Shown here: positions 8,565 to 17,972 of the stretch, piece after piece
How the letters are laid out: every line of letters starts with the position of its first letter
Numbering within the stretch: the first letter of the stretch is position 1
DNA from: Spirochaetota bacterium
GTDB lineage: Bacteria; Spirochaetota; Brachyspiria; Brachyspirales; JACRPF01
Reading direction: 5' to 3'
Assembly: GCA_038043445.1 (NCBI GenBank)
Contig: JBBTBY010000005.1
Coordinates: 1 to 42,597 of the forward strand
DNA length: 42,597 nucleotides
The notes under the pieces: generated by a model
What the model was told of the DNA's origin: nothing
Seen by the model: only the letters and a program-made list of their open reading frames with translations
Databases searched by the model: none
Program-made: the position numbers and the translations under genes

Positions 8565-9674
8565 ATGAACATTGAAAGCACCAGCTTCATCACCACCGTC
8601 TCAAGCGTTAAGCGAGAGATAGTTCAGAACGAGATCATTCGAGCGAAAAAGGGCAACGGCGATAAGATCCCGTCAGTGCGGGTCCTTGCAAAAAAGTACC
8701 GCGTAAGCCCGACGACGATCATGCGCATCGTCGCCGAGCTTACCGGCGAAGGCGTACTGATAACCTCGGAAAAACGAGGCGTCTTCATCAACGCTATCGA
8801 TCTCTGTTCACGATATCTCATCCCGAAGGACAACATTGCGGTCATTGTCAATGCGTTCGGCTACTATTATGACGAGGTCCTCGGGGTCATCGAAGCGGAG
8901 GCTGACAAGCGCAATCTCCGTATCATATTCCAGACTTCCGGATGGGGCTACCGCGATGTATCGCCGATCATCGCCGAACTGGGCGGGTTGAGCAGGACCG
9001 CCGGCATCATCATGCGCATCCCGGACGGATTTTCCGATACAACGCCATTCATGCATACGATATCGCAGGGTGTGCCGATAGTGTTCATCGACAGCGACCT
9101 TGCGGAAGTGAACACCGACAGCATCACCGTCGACAATATCACCGGTGCGCGCCGGGCGGTCGAGCACCTCATCGAGAACGGGCATACGCGCATAGGGTTT
9201 TTCAGGGAGCCGACGCAGGTGCGCTCATCGGTAGAAGCGGACCGATACCGCGGCTACTGTGCGGCCCTCGCTGCGCACGGCATAACGGCACCGAACGAAT
9301 TCGATATCCAGCGCTCCGAGGACGACCTGTCCCTTGCAGATGCATCGCTTCGCGATCTCATCGCATCGCAGACGATAACGGCTTTTTTCTGTTATAACGA
9401 TCTCTATGCTCATTGGCTCATTGCGTACTGCCGAATGCAGAACATATCGGTGCCCGATGACATCTCTATCGTCGGGTTCGACAATGCGCGTTCGCTGCCG
9501 ACACCGAGACTATCGACCATGGACCCGCACAAGGAAGAGATGGGCCGTCATGCCGCACGGCTTCTCTTTCGGCGCATCGCTTCGCCATACGATGCCTATG
9601 CCCCCGAACATATCGTATTGACACCGACACTTGTTCACGGCGATACCGTACGATCACTATCAGGAGTTCGATGA
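8565..9674 (+). CDS. GntR-HTH/LacI-sensor transcriptional regulator (AraR-like architecture)
   Basis: 369 residues from the ATG at 8565. Residues about 10-80 are a GntR winged helix (IPSVRVLAKKYRVSPTTIMR, then GVLITSEKRGVF). Residues about 90-365 are a LacI/periplasmic-binding-like sensor, with the family's TDSITVDN, HLIENGHTRIGFF and DDISIVGFDN motifs. This mix of GntR DNA-binding and LacI sugar-sensing domains is that of AraR-type repressors. The open frame extends upstream into the preceding gene, and ATG 8544 is possible. I chose 8565 because a G-rich stretch lies about 11 nt before it and the protein then begins close to the HTH. Its end overlaps the next gene. The likely target is the inverted repeat at 6463-6483. 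Confidence 0.88.
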   Translation: MNIESTSFITTVSSVKREIVQNEIIRAKKGNGDKIPSVRVLAKKYRVSPTTIMRIVAELTGEGVLITSEKRGVFINAIDLCSRYLIPKDNIAVIVNAFGYYYDEVLGVIEAEADKRNLRIIFQTSGWGYRDVSPIIAELGGLSRTAGIIMRIPDGFSDTTPFMHTISQGVPIVFIDSDLAEVNTDSITVDNITGARRAVEHLIENGHTRIGFFREPTQVRSSVEADRYRGYCAALAAHGITAPNEFDIQRSEDDLSLADASLRDLIASQTITAFFCYNDLYAHWLIAYCRMQNISVPDDISIVGFDNARSLPTPRLSTMDPHKEEMGRHAARLLFRRIASPYDAYAPEHIVLTPTLVHGDTVRSLSGVR

Positions 9675-12600
9675 TGCGAAAACACCTTCTCGTCATGCTA
9701 TTCTCTTTTGCCGCGTTGACCGGCGCGGACGATGAGCTCGATGCCGGTTATACGCCGGTATTCACGACAGCGTTCGGATCTGCATCCGTGCCGCTGAAAG
9801 GCAATGACCGCGTGAGCGGCGTACTGCCCGACGGATGGCGGGAGGATTCCGCTTGGGCAAAGACCTGGGTGAACTATACCGTCGTATCGGAGCGCGGCGA
9901 AAATTCCCTCCGCATCTCCGTGACGAATATCGTTGACGGCAAATGTCAATTCACCCACGATATCCCGCAGAAGAACGGCATCTGGCGCCTTCGCGTCCGT
10001 GCCCGTTCCGCCGACCTCCTCACGCTCACTGTCGGTGTTCGGGAAACTGGTCCGAAATACAAATTCCTTGCACTCGCCCGATTCTCGCTTACCCGTGAAT
10101 TCAGGGAACATCTGTTCGAATGCACGCTCCCGGCCCATACGCAGCCGACGGCTCTGTACGCGCTCATCGAGGACAGGGGCGAGATCGATATCGCCTCATT
10201 CGTCCTGGAAGAAAGCGATGAAGCATCAATGGATAAGCGATTCCGTCTGCGCTACCCCTATGCTGAGAACGGGAATCTGCTCCGGACAACACGGCTTCCC
10301 CTCGGATTACAGAGCGGCTGGATGCTTGACCGTAACCGCTCCGACGGCGATGATATCGTCATTGCCGCGGACACGTCGGAGAAAGGGCCGAGCGGATATC
10401 CGCCGCTTACACTCGAGAATCCCGGCGCCACATCGCAGCTCTACAGCGAACCGTTCTTCGTGCCGCTGAGCGGAACACACATCGCGAGCATGTATGTGAA
10501 CGGACGCGGGAAAGGATCACTTGCCGTACTCGGCGAGGGGAAAACGCTCGCGACGAAGACATTCGATCTCGGCGATGTTCCTTCGGACGTTTTCACGTTC
10601 TCGGGGGCATCCGCAGCAGTGACGAATATATCGCTCCCCGACAATTCACGCGGATACCGTATCAGTATCCCCAAAGCAGGGGCGAACCCGTGGGACGTTC
10701 GGCTTGATGCGGTATCGCGATACGACATCGCACTTGGAGATACTGTTCTTATCGTCTTCAATGCCCGAGCGCTATCCGCCGACAGTTCCGGTGCTGATAA
10801 TAATTACATCAAGATCGAACAGAGCAGCGCACCCTATCGCTCCGTGCTGTCGCAGAAATTCAGGCCCGAAACAGAATGGAAGCGCTTCGTGTTCGCAGGC
10901 TCCGCACCGATACCATACGAAGCAGGAAAATGCCGCGTGACATTTCAGCTCGGGGCGAACCGCCAGGAAGTGGAGATAGCGAATATACGCTGCATGGATC
11001 TGCGCCGAACGATGGTCCCCGACGAAGCGATCAGGGCCGCGAATGCAAGCGCGCCGCTTAACGGCACCGATATGCTCAACGACGCTGAGACGCGGACAGG
11101 CGCATGGACGCGCGTTGCCGTTCCTTTCAAACCGATCCCCAACAGCCGCGGCCATGCGCTCATGCTGTCCTGGAGCGGTTCCCTTCGCATTGATGCCATG
11201 CAGGTCGAGCGCGGAGAGACACCGCGGCCATATGCGCCGCAATCGACTGCCGAGGTGTCGCTGGCATCGCCTCAGTATAATAACATCTTCTTCGACGGTC
11301 CGCCCACCGCGGATTATTGCGTCACCGGGGCACCGGCAGGTTCATTCCTGCACGCAAGGACTATCAATGTCTACCGCGAAGAGAGCGGTCTTTCCAGGGT
11401 AGCGCTCTCCGGTAAAACGATGCAGAATGGGAACATCAGCATCCCTCCCGGCAGGAACGTATACGGGTCGCAGAGGATAGAAACATGGGTCGCTGACGCC
11501 GGCGGAAAACGCATAAGCCCATTCGCCGAGATCGTACTGCACCGCATGCGTACACCGCGCTATTGGAAAGCGGACGCTCCGCGCTCACCCTTCGGCATAC
11601 ACACCATCGCAACGACTCGTCATATACTCATGGCAAAGGCGATGGGATTCAATTGGACGCGCCTGCACGATGCCGGTCTCAACTATATCGGCTGGTACCA
11701 TCTGGAACCGCAGAAAGGGACATGGATGTTCAGCGATGCGGATATACAGCGCTATCGAACGCACAGCATGAAGGTGATGGGTGAATACTCGACAGCCCCG
11801 CGATGGGCGAGCTACGGCAGGGACATAAAGCCCCAGTCGGAATACTTTGACCGCTTCTATCAGCCGCGCGATCTGAACGATTATGCGAACTATGTGCGCG
11901 TTGTAAGCGAACGATACCGCGGCATCATCGATACATATGAAGTGTGGAACGAGCCGTGGATACACGCATGGTGGGGCGTCGGCTTCGATACCGCGAAAGG
12001 CGAGCGTGACGGATATATCACCAGCAAGAACGCCCAGGCCGACTACGTGAAGCTCATGGCGGCAGCATACGCTGCGGCAAAGAAGGTCGACCCTTCCATA
12101 ACCGTTGTCGGCGTCAATACGACGGCGAATAATACCGAAGACCCCGCATCGACGCAGCGCCGATTCAATGGCCCGGTATGGAGCCGCGGGGTGAGTGACG
12201 CCGGCGGGCTCGCCTACTGCGATGCCGTCTCATACCATCACTATATCACAACAGTGAACGGCTTCCCAAGCGACGGCGTGGAAAAAGGCGGCGCGGAATC
12301 GCTCGATGTGTTCAGGACTGACGGCCGACATCAGAAACCCGTCATTATGAGCGAGGGATCATCGATAATGAGCTCCATCGGCGGCGGCCTGTATAAACAT
12401 ACCCTTCCGGTAGAGGACAATGAGGACTGCATGCGAACCGCGAACATGCTCATACGATACATGACTTCTTTGCTCGTCAACGACGTCCAGCGCATGTTCC
12501 TCTATTCCATGCATTGCTTCAATCACTTCTATCGCGGCAATGCATACCGTTTCCTTGTGAACGAGGACGGCACCATGCACCCCGCCGGCGTTGCTGCGAA

Positions 12601-12880
12601 CACGTTCACCTGGCTCATCGAGGACATGCGCTTCGTAAAGACCGTAACGCTCGCTCGCGGCGTATACGCATACCTCTTCGACGGTGACGGGCGATCGGCC
12701 GCTGTCATCTCAACGTGGACATCTGAGCGCGAAGAGTACATACCGCCGGCACGGGATGACATACGCTGTTATGATATTTTCGGGAACACCTGGCGGCAGG
12801 GGGTGCGCATCGGACCTGCCGTCATGTATGTCTCTGCGAAGGGTAACGCATCGGCACTTGAAACGATGCTGACAAAATGA
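9674..12880 (+). CDS. Large secreted clan-A glycoside hydrolase with multiple beta-sandwich modules
   Basis: 1068 residues. Residues 1-17 are a signal peptide. Residues about 20-630 are beta-rich and look like several CBM4/9-type jelly rolls in series, although I cannot set their exact borders. Residues about 637-960 are a TIM barrel opening with SPFGIHTIATTRH. The acid/base is E760 in EVWNEPW and the nucleophile E894 in VIMSEGSS, as in GH39-like and related clan-A enzymes. A C-terminal beta domain closes the protein. ATG codons at 9671 and 9674 are adjacent; AGGAG at 9662-9666 is 7 nt from 9674. The start overlaps the end of the regulator gene, so translation is probably coupled. It is the third enzyme of this glycan region; substrate unknown. 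Confidence 0.87.
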   Translation: MRKHLLVMLFSFAALTGADDELDAGYTPVFTTAFGSASVPLKGNDRVSGVLPDGWREDSAWAKTWVNYTVVSERGENSLRISVTNIVDGKCQFTHDIPQKNGIWRLRVRARSADLLTLTVGVRETGPKYKFLALARFSLTREFREHLFECTLPAHTQPTALYALIEDRGEIDIASFVLEESDEASMDKRFRLRYPYAENGNLLRTTRLPLGLQSGWMLDRNRSDGDDIVIAADTSEKGPSGYPPLTLENPGATSQLYSEPFFVPLSGTHIASMYVNGRGKGSLAVLGEGKTLATKTFDLGDVPSDVFTFSGASAAVTNISLPDNSRGYRISIPKAGANPWDVRLDAVSRYDIALGDTVLIVFNARALSADSSGADNNYIKIEQSSAPYRSVLSQKFRPETEWKRFVFAGSAPIPYEAGKCRVTFQLGANRQEVEIANIRCMDLRRTMVPDEAIRAANASAPLNGTDMLNDAETRTGAWTRVAVPFKPIPNSRGHALMLSWSGSLRIDAMQVERGETPRPYAPQSTAEVSLASPQYNNIFFDGPPTADYCVTGAPAGSFLHARTINVYREESGLSRVALSGKTMQNGNISIPPGRNVYGSQRIETWVADAGGKRISPFAEIVLHRMRTPRYWKADAPRSPFGIHTIATTRHILMAKAMGFNWTRLHDAGLNYIGWYHLEPQKGTWMFSDADIQRYRTHSMKVMGEYSTAPRWASYGRDIKPQSEYFDRFYQPRDLNDYANYVRVVSERYRGIIDTYEVWNEPWIHAWWGVGFDTAKGERDGYITSKNAQADYVKLMAAAYAAAKKVDPSITVVGVNTTANNTEDPASTQRRFNGPVWSRGVSDAGGLAYCDAVSYHHYITTVNGFPSDGVEKGGAESLDVFRTDGRHQKPVIMSEGSSIMSSIGGGLYKHTLPVEDNEDCMRTANMLIRYMTSLLVNDVQRMFLYSMHCFNHFYRGNAYRFLVNEDGTMHPAGVAANTFTWLIEDMRFVKTVTLARGVYAYLFDGDGRSAAVISTWTSEREEYIPPARDDIRCYDIFGNTWRQGVRIGPAVMYVSAKGNASALETMLTK

Positions 12881-12904
12881 TCGTCAGCACCTTGCCTGCC
12901 CTGC

Positions 12905-14884
12905 TCAGTCGCGATTGACGAAAAGCCCGCTCAGCGAGAACGTTACGAACGCCAGGTGCTCGTTCACCACAAGGTCTTTCACTGCGCGCGAAGGCCGCTG
13001 ACGGTAGGTGTAATTGATATCGATGTCAAGATTCGCGTTGCCGAGCTTGATCCGCGGCGTTATACCGGCAAGCCCGCCAAGACCGTAGACGGGCGGTTTT
13101 CCTGAGAAGATTATCATCGTGCCTTCGATCCCGGCGCGCACGGAGAGCCAATCGAATAACCAGTGTTCGATCGCCGGCATGAGCTTGCCCATGTACATGC
13201 CATGATCGTAGTAGATCTCGTTCATCTGCTTGCCGACGATGAACGTCCGCTTCTCGTTGAGCGCGAACGTTATCGTATTCTCGATGAATATCGGCGTCCG
13301 GTAACTGATGAAATTCGAGACCGTTGTATCATAATACCAGGCATTATCCATATAGTAACTGACAAGCGTATCGAACATAACCGAATCGGACGGGTCCTTG
13401 ATCAAGATCCCGAACTCGGCACCCCAGACGATTTTCTGGTCGAAATCGTAATTCGCCTGCGCAGGGTCCTTCCTGTCCTTTCCGATAGCACTGCCCTTTG
13501 CCATGAATACATGCGTCCCATTTGTCCAATTCGGGGATGAATCATAGATCCCAATTTCTCGGTACGCAATGGCAATGCCCGCGCCGAAACCCACACACTC
13601 ACCTAAAGAGAATCCCGAAGCGAGCATGCCGCGATGATAGGAACCACCGTTGTTCTGAAAGGTACTATAGTTCATGAAATTCGGGTTCCCGGGGTTCTTC
13701 GGTATGAGCCCGCCGGTGATCGGGTCGCTGAAGCCGCTGAAATTATACTCAAGCGTCAGCCCCCATCCTTTTGTCACAGGAATGCTGTATCCGATAATGC
13801 CTTGACCTCCCATCTCCAGCGCACCGTACCCGTTCCCAGTCAAGGGACCCGACGGCTGCTGCACCCATGCCATGAATGCATTGTCCGGCACGATCATGAT
13901 CGGAAAGTTCTGGATCGACAGGGATGCGTATATCCTATCCTGCTTCGCCGCACCGAGATACGCCGGGTTCACCATCGTGGTATAACGTTCGGGAACGACC
14001 TTGAATTTCGATGTGGCCCCGGAAAGCTTATTGAGGAACGCCTGCACGACCTTGTTGTTCGGATCGAGCTGTTTCGCCGCATACAGTTCGGCTTTTGCCT
14101 TCGACATATCCTTGTTATCGTACGCATCGATACCTTTCGACAGCTTTACGACCGCATCCTCGTTCATCGCCGTCTTCGATGCGAGCGCATCATTGATGGA
14201 GCGATCGACACCGAGCTTCAACGTCGTGAGAATGTCCTTCGCGAAGAAAGCGCTTATGTACGGGTAGTTCTTTCCCGGCTCGGTTATCTGCTTACGCCAG
14301 ACGACCTCGCCCGTTTCCACCTTCGTCATGCGAAGGCTCACGATGAGCGAGCCCGGCATGCTTACGATATCCCCGAAGACGATGAAATCGCAGGCGAGTA
14401 TCTTCCCCGCCTTGACGGAATCCTTTTCATCGACAGCGCCGGTAAGCGATAGTTCCATCTCCTTGAAGAGCTCGGAGCGCTTCTCGCGTTCGACAAGCCG
14501 CACACGGGGCGATTTTTTCACTTCAAAGGCGATGAGCTCGGAGAAACCTTTACCGATATATTTATGCTCGGGATTATCGGAGCTTACCTTAAAGTCATTG
14601 ATGGCTATCTTGTTCTCGCCGGGGGTCGACACGCCCATGCCGCCTGCAGTGATATCCCGTTCATCAGCGAGTGCCGCATTCGATTCAGTATCGTTTATTT
14701 TCTTGACGGCGGACTTCTGCACCTCGACGACACCCATATGCTTCGTCTTGATACGCACGGTCGACTCGGTCTCTTTCACCAGACCGTGAATGACATCGCC
14801 ATTCTCAAGTATAACGGTTTTTTCCTGCGGCACGGCGATCGCCATGCAGAAGATCGCAAACACCATGATCCGTATTGCCCGCAT
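12905..14884 (-). CDS. CsgG-like domain, TPR and outer-membrane beta-barrel fusion protein
   Basis: 659 residues with an N-terminal signal peptide (about 1-18). Residues 20-65 form a small beta domain (VILENGDVIHGLVKE) like those that begin many spirochaete envelope proteins. Residues about 90-230 match the CsgG/FlgO type of fold: NKIAINDF, then PRVRLVEREKRSELFKE, then GKILACDFIVFGDI. Residues about 245-300 look like a TPR-type helical pair (AYDNKDMSKAKAELYAAKQLDP). Residues about 315-659 are alternating aromatic/polar strands ending in a barrel-like C-terminus. The start has GGAGG about 7 nt upstream. A secretion, assembly or lipoprotein-localisation role in the outer membrane is inferred from the CsgG-like part only. 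It stands alone, converging on the large glycosidase with 24 nt between stops. Confidence 0.75.
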   Translation of the reverse strand: MRAIRIMVFAIFCMAIAVPQEKTVILENGDVIHGLVKETESTVRIKTKHMGVVEVQKSAVKKINDTESNAALADERDITAGGMGVSTPGENKIAINDFKVSSDNPEHKYIGKGFSELIAFEVKKSPRVRLVEREKRSELFKEMELSLTGAVDEKDSVKAGKILACDFIVFGDIVSMPGSLIVSLRMTKVETGEVVWRKQITEPGKNYPYISAFFAKDILTTLKLGVDRSINDALASKTAMNEDAVVKLSKGIDAYDNKDMSKAKAELYAAKQLDPNNKVVQAFLNKLSGATSKFKVVPERYTTMVNPAYLGAAKQDRIYASLSIQNFPIMIVPDNAFMAWVQQPSGPLTGNGYGALEMGGQGIIGYSIPVTKGWGLTLEYNFSGFSDPITGGLIPKNPGNPNFMNYSTFQNNGGSYHRGMLASGFSLGECVGFGAGIAIAYREIGIYDSSPNWTNGTHVFMAKGSAIGKDRKDPAQANYDFDQKIVWGAEFGILIKDPSDSVMFDTLVSYYMDNAWYYDTTVSNFISYRTPIFIENTITFALNEKRTFIVGKQMNEIYYDHGMYMGKLMPAIEHWLFDWLSVRAGIEGTMIIFSGKPPVYGLGGLAGITPRIKLGNANLDIDINYTYRQRPSRAVKDLVVNEHLAFVTFSLSGLFVNRD

Positions 14885-14924
14885 GGATATCCTCCAGACG
14901 AAAATATATCGATCCTTCGGTCAT

Positions 14925-14930
14925 AGTATA
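14925..14930 (-). promoter_or_regulatory. Probable -10 box of the CsgG-like gene
   Basis: TATACT on the minus strand (14930-14925), about 41 nt before the start codon. The -35 is poor (TGGTAA at 16-nt spacing), so this is a tentative call. Confidence 0.35.
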
Positions 14931-14971
14931 CAATGCGCGGGAATATTTACCAGCGGATGCAGCCGACGGCG

Positions 14972-15844
14972 CTAGAGCAACGCGTCTACTTCGCGCTTGA
15001 ACGGTATTGAATCGGATGCGCCTTTGCGTCCAACTGATATGCCGGCGGCTATCGTCGCCCGTGAAAGGCATTCGGAAACGGATGCGCCGCTTTCCGATGC
15101 GGCAAGGAAATATCCGATGAAGGTATCGCCAGCGGCCGTCGTATCGACGACGGGAACGCGCTCAGCGGATACCGCAGTGCGCCCCTGACGGTTCGCGTAG
15201 ATCGCACCGTCGGCACCGAGCGTAAGCAGTACATTAAGCCCTTCGTATCGTGAGAGAAGACCTTCAATGACCGCATCGGGGCCGGACACACCGGAAATTC
15301 CCTCAGCCTCCGTCTCATTGACAATGAGCGTATCGACTAGATGAAGCGGATAATCGCGCACCGCGGGCGTGTACGGCGCGGCGTTGAACCATATGCGGCG
15401 CTCAATCGCCGCGGCTTTCTGCATGAGAAGCGGAATATCGTTCACCTCATTCTGCAGGAGGACGACACCGTCCGCGGCAGCGAGCGCAGTATCCATGGCC
15501 GCAGGCGTATTATCGAAATTGGCGCCGGGGAAAAGGATTATCGCATTCTCTCCCTTGGCACTGACCTGTATTACCGCATGGCCGCTCGGACACTCTGAAG
15601 TTCCCAGAAAACGAAGGTCGATACTTTCCTTTGCCAGTATGTTCCGAAGCCATTCCCCATCGCGCCCTATACTGCCGGCGTGAGCGACAGTCGTCCCGGC
15701 ACGCGCGAGGGCAATGCTCTGATTCGCACCCTTGCCGCCGAGCGTAGTAGTAAGCGAAGCGCTCGCTATCGTCTCCCCGGGGCGAACGAAATGATCGACC
15801 GCATAAACGTGGTCGGCATTGATGGAGCCGTAGTTCAGTATCAT
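14972..15844 (-). CDS. rbsK: Ribokinase, PfkB family
   Basis: 290 residues, the usual length. It phosphorylates ribose at O5 with ATP. The N-terminus MILNYGSINADHVY fits the family start. The sugar-binding GGKGAN is at 36-41. The C-terminal PfkB signature DTTAAGDTFIGYF contains the catalytic base D240. The gene lies downstream of a nucleoside hydrolase on the same strand, so the pair would release ribose from nucleosides and phosphorylate it. Another PfkB sugar kinase activity (for example deoxyribose) is possible. The start codon is only 6 nt after a TATACT box with no SD, suggesting a leaderless mRNA independent of the hydrolase. Confidence 0.88.
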   Translation of the reverse strand: MILNYGSINADHVYAVDHFVRPGETIASASLTTTLGGKGANQSIALARAGTTVAHAGSIGRDGEWLRNILAKESIDLRFLGTSECPSGHAVIQVSAKGENAIILFPGANFDNTPAAMDTALAAADGVVLLQNEVNDIPLLMQKAAAIERRIWFNAAPYTPAVRDYPLHLVDTLIVNETEAEGISGVSGPDAVIEGLLSRYEGLNVLLTLGADGAIYANRQGRTAVSAERVPVVDTTAAGDTFIGYFLAASESGASVSECLSRATIAAGISVGRKGASDSIPFKREVDALL

Positions 15845-15850
15845 ATGTTC

Positions 15851-15859
15851 AGTATAGCA
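15851..15859 (-). promoter_or_regulatory. Extended -10 promoter of ribokinase
   Basis: Minus-strand TGCTATACT (15859-15851), an extended -10 element without a good -35. Six nt separate it from the ATG at 15844, so transcription should begin at the start codon itself. Confidence 0.55.
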
Positions 15860-15907
15860 CGTTATCGCGATTGCCGCTACATACCTTTCGAGATCGTCGC
15901 GAAAAGA

Positions 15908-15961
15908 GAGAACAAGGGGACATCCCTCGACTCCGCTCGGGAACCATGCCCCCTTGTTCTC
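15908..15961. repeat. Long inverted repeat between nucleoside hydrolase and ribokinase
   Basis: Two 16-nt arms (15908-15923 and 15946-15961), complementary at 15 of 16 positions, around a 22-nt loop containing CTCGACTCCGCTCGGG. On the minus strand the hairpin is followed by TCTTTTC, so it could end the hydrolase transcript. The loop resembles a short CTTCGACTCCGCTCAG-like motif that I recall as dispersed in many bacterial genomes, so it may be a small mobile palindrome instead. Confidence 0.65.
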
Positions 15962-16040
15962 AGCGATGCTGATGACGTTATGTTGTTCGCAATCCTATCG
16001 TGACAGATGATCAGTATTTTCGCGACAGCCTCCATTCTTT

Positions 16041-16940
16041 TCAGAGCCGGCTCACCAGGAGCTCCTTGAACGCATGCGACAAGCGCTCCCTGTCCTTCCA
16101 TCGTATCGCAGTGCGCACCGGACGACCGCTGTCGCTTTTTCTCGTGTATCCTTCATCGTCCACAGCAAGCATCATCTCTTCCATTTCGAGAAGATCTTCG
16201 CTGAATGCGAGATAGACCGCCACCGTATCGAACAGTATCGAGCTCTTTCCGGTGTCCGGGCCGTGACGCCACATCGCATAGGACTCCATGACGGTGCGTG
16301 TGACCGGCAGCGTCGATGCCGCGGCGCGTTTGTAATGCTCACCGCTCAGAACGATATCAGCGCAGGTATCGAGCGGGGTTATCGTAATGGGCCACGACGC
16401 GCGGAACATCGCCTGTGCCGCAGCCACATCCTGCTTAACGTTCCATTCAGGGATGATGCCGTCGAATATGCCCTCCTCGCGATTCGTCTTGTGATGCTTC
16501 GCAATGGAGCCGAACATGGCCACGATACGCGCTCGCTCGGCGATACGTGGCTCACGGCGCAGCGCCTCGGCGATATTCGTCACCTGCCCGATAGCGATCA
16601 ACGTCACCATTTCTGATGATGACATAATGACGCGGATCATCTCGTTGACACCGTCGGGATACATGGTGATGCCGGCGGCTTTCGGATCGAAACTGTCTAT
16701 CCACGGCATTATCTGCACCGTGTTCTTCCCGCACGGCACGCCGATGCCGACGGGTATATCCGTACGCCCGGCGGCGGCGAGCATTTTCGCGACGATGCGC
16801 GCACGCGGTTCGGGGTCGCCCCGCACGGTGGTAATGAGTTTCACGTCAAGCTCGGGCGAGTTCAGAAGCATTGCGACAGCCCACGAATCGTCGATATCGT
16901 CGCCGATGTCAGTGTCGAGGATGACCGGTATTTTTTTCAT
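16041..16940 (-). CDS. Inosine-uridine-preferring type nucleoside hydrolase
   Basis: 299 residues. It hydrolyses the N-glycosidic bond of ribonucleosides to base and ribose. The family's calcium-binding cluster is at the N-terminus as DTDIGDDIDD. IAIGQVTNIAEAL and a WNVKQDVAAAQAMF segment follow, with the C-terminal catalytic-site aspartate region at SSILFDTVAVY. The frame is open ten codons upstream, but the ATG at 16940 has GGAG 8 nt before it and the motif begins at once. The gene directly precedes ribokinase and follows, 30 nt downstream, the URO-D superfamily pair on the same strand. Substrate range among nucleosides cannot be told; a non-nucleoside N-riboside is possible. Confidence 0.9.
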   Translation of the reverse strand: MKKIPVILDTDIGDDIDDSWAVAMLLNSPELDVKLITTVRGDPEPRARIVAKMLAAAGRTDIPVGIGVPCGKNTVQIMPWIDSFDPKAAGITMYPDGVNEMIRVIMSSSEMVTLIAIGQVTNIAEALRREPRIAERARIVAMFGSIAKHHKTNREEGIFDGIIPEWNVKQDVAAAQAMFRASWPITITPLDTCADIVLSGEHYKRAAASTLPVTRTVMESYAMWRHGPDTGKSSILFDTVAVYLAFSEDLLEMEEMMLAVDDEGYTRKSDSGRPVRTAIRWKDRERLSHAFKELLVSRL

Positions 16941-16976
16941 TGGTGAAACTCCATTCCGCTGTATTTTCATATCATC

Positions 16977-17972
16977 TCATATCGCTGCTTTTGCGCAATA
17001 TTCACGGAGAAGCCGCGTGTAACAGCGGAACATCTCCACGCTCACATCGGGCGGCGTCTGATGATCGGTCGTGGGGATATACCCGCCGGAACGCATCACC
17101 GGCAGAAGGCGCTCGAACTCGGTGCGTATCGCATCCTCTCCGCGATGCATGACGGTCTTATCAAAACCGCCGATCATGCGCCACGACGGGTGATCATGCC
17201 TGAGCTTTGCCACATCGACACCGGCCATCCGCTCGAGCGGCAGGCACCCTTCAATACCCGCGTCGATGAACCACGGCACGACGGATGTCACGTCGCCGTC
17301 GGTATCCACCATGGGAATGATGCCGCGCGTTTTCGCGAGGGGGATGATGCGGTGATAGCACGGCGCGATGAATTCATCGAACTGCTCGCGGCTCAGCATC
17401 GGCCCGCTGTTATACGACAGGTCTTCCGCGAACGTCATGACATCAGGCGTAAGGTATTCGAGCACAATGTTGAGACATGCGGCATTATATCGGCAGAGGT
17501 CATCGTTCATGCGCTTCATAAGCACCGGCTGATCGAAGAAGGCATAGAGATGCCGCTCCACGCCGAATATCTCGCGGGGATACCAGAAGAAGCCGTCAAG
17601 CTGCAGCCACACGACAACATCGCCCTTCGCGTGCATGTCGGCGATACGCTTCAACCGATCACGGTCTATCACTGGCCCTCGTGCGAGCACCGGAGCGACA
17701 AGATTGTCATAATCAGCCTCGGTATCGATGACGCCCTCGCTCCTGGTCTTTCCATCCGGACGCGTGATGTTCCCGCGCGGTGAAAGCCATATCCATTCAT
17801 GGACATCCATTGAAAAGTGGCGCAGCACATCCTCACGAGAGAGGTCCTTCGGGAGGCCTTCGTCATGCCAGCGGGCAAGCGTTTTGTCCCACCAGCATAT
17901 CCATTCCATCGCGGGTAATGTATCGACAGGCTTGAAGTTCATCACCCGTTGAAAACGTTCACGCACGTTCAT
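16977..17972 (-). CDS. Uroporphyrinogen decarboxylase (URO-D) superfamily protein
   Basis: 331 residues from the ATG at 17972, which has GGGAG 8 nt upstream. The start MNVRERFQRVMNFKPVD is typical of the URO-D/corrinoid methyltransferase superfamily, as are EDLSYNSGPMLS in the middle and the late PTTDHQTPPDVS. It is a TIM-barrel protein. True HemE is unlikely because the N-terminal signature of HemE is not seen; members of this group often act as methyltransferases in corrinoid systems, but no corrinoid protein gene is adjacent. It overlaps the preceding gene by 4 nt (ATGA), so both are translated together. Substrate unknown. Confidence 0.8.
   Translation of the reverse strand: MNVRERFQRVMNFKPVDTLPAMEWICWWDKTLARWHDEGLPKDLSREDVLRHFSMDVHEWIWLSPRGNITRPDGKTRSEGVIDTEADYDNLVAPVLARGPVIDRDRLKRIADMHAKGDVVVWLQLDGFFWYPREIFGVERHLYAFFDQPVLMKRMNDDLCRYNAACLNIVLEYLTPDVMTFAEDLSYNSGPMLSREQFDEFIAPCYHRIIPLAKTRGIIPMVDTDGDVTSVVPWFIDAGIEGCLPLERMAGVDVAKLRHDHPSWRMIGGFDKTVMHRGEDAIRTEFERLLPVMRSGGYIPTTDHQTPPDVSVEMFRCYTRLLREYCAKAAI

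Noticed and set aside
15680-16003. Small plus-strand frame over the ribokinase start and the inverted repeat
   Set aside because: Antisense to ribokinase and passes through a palindrome; no supporting features.
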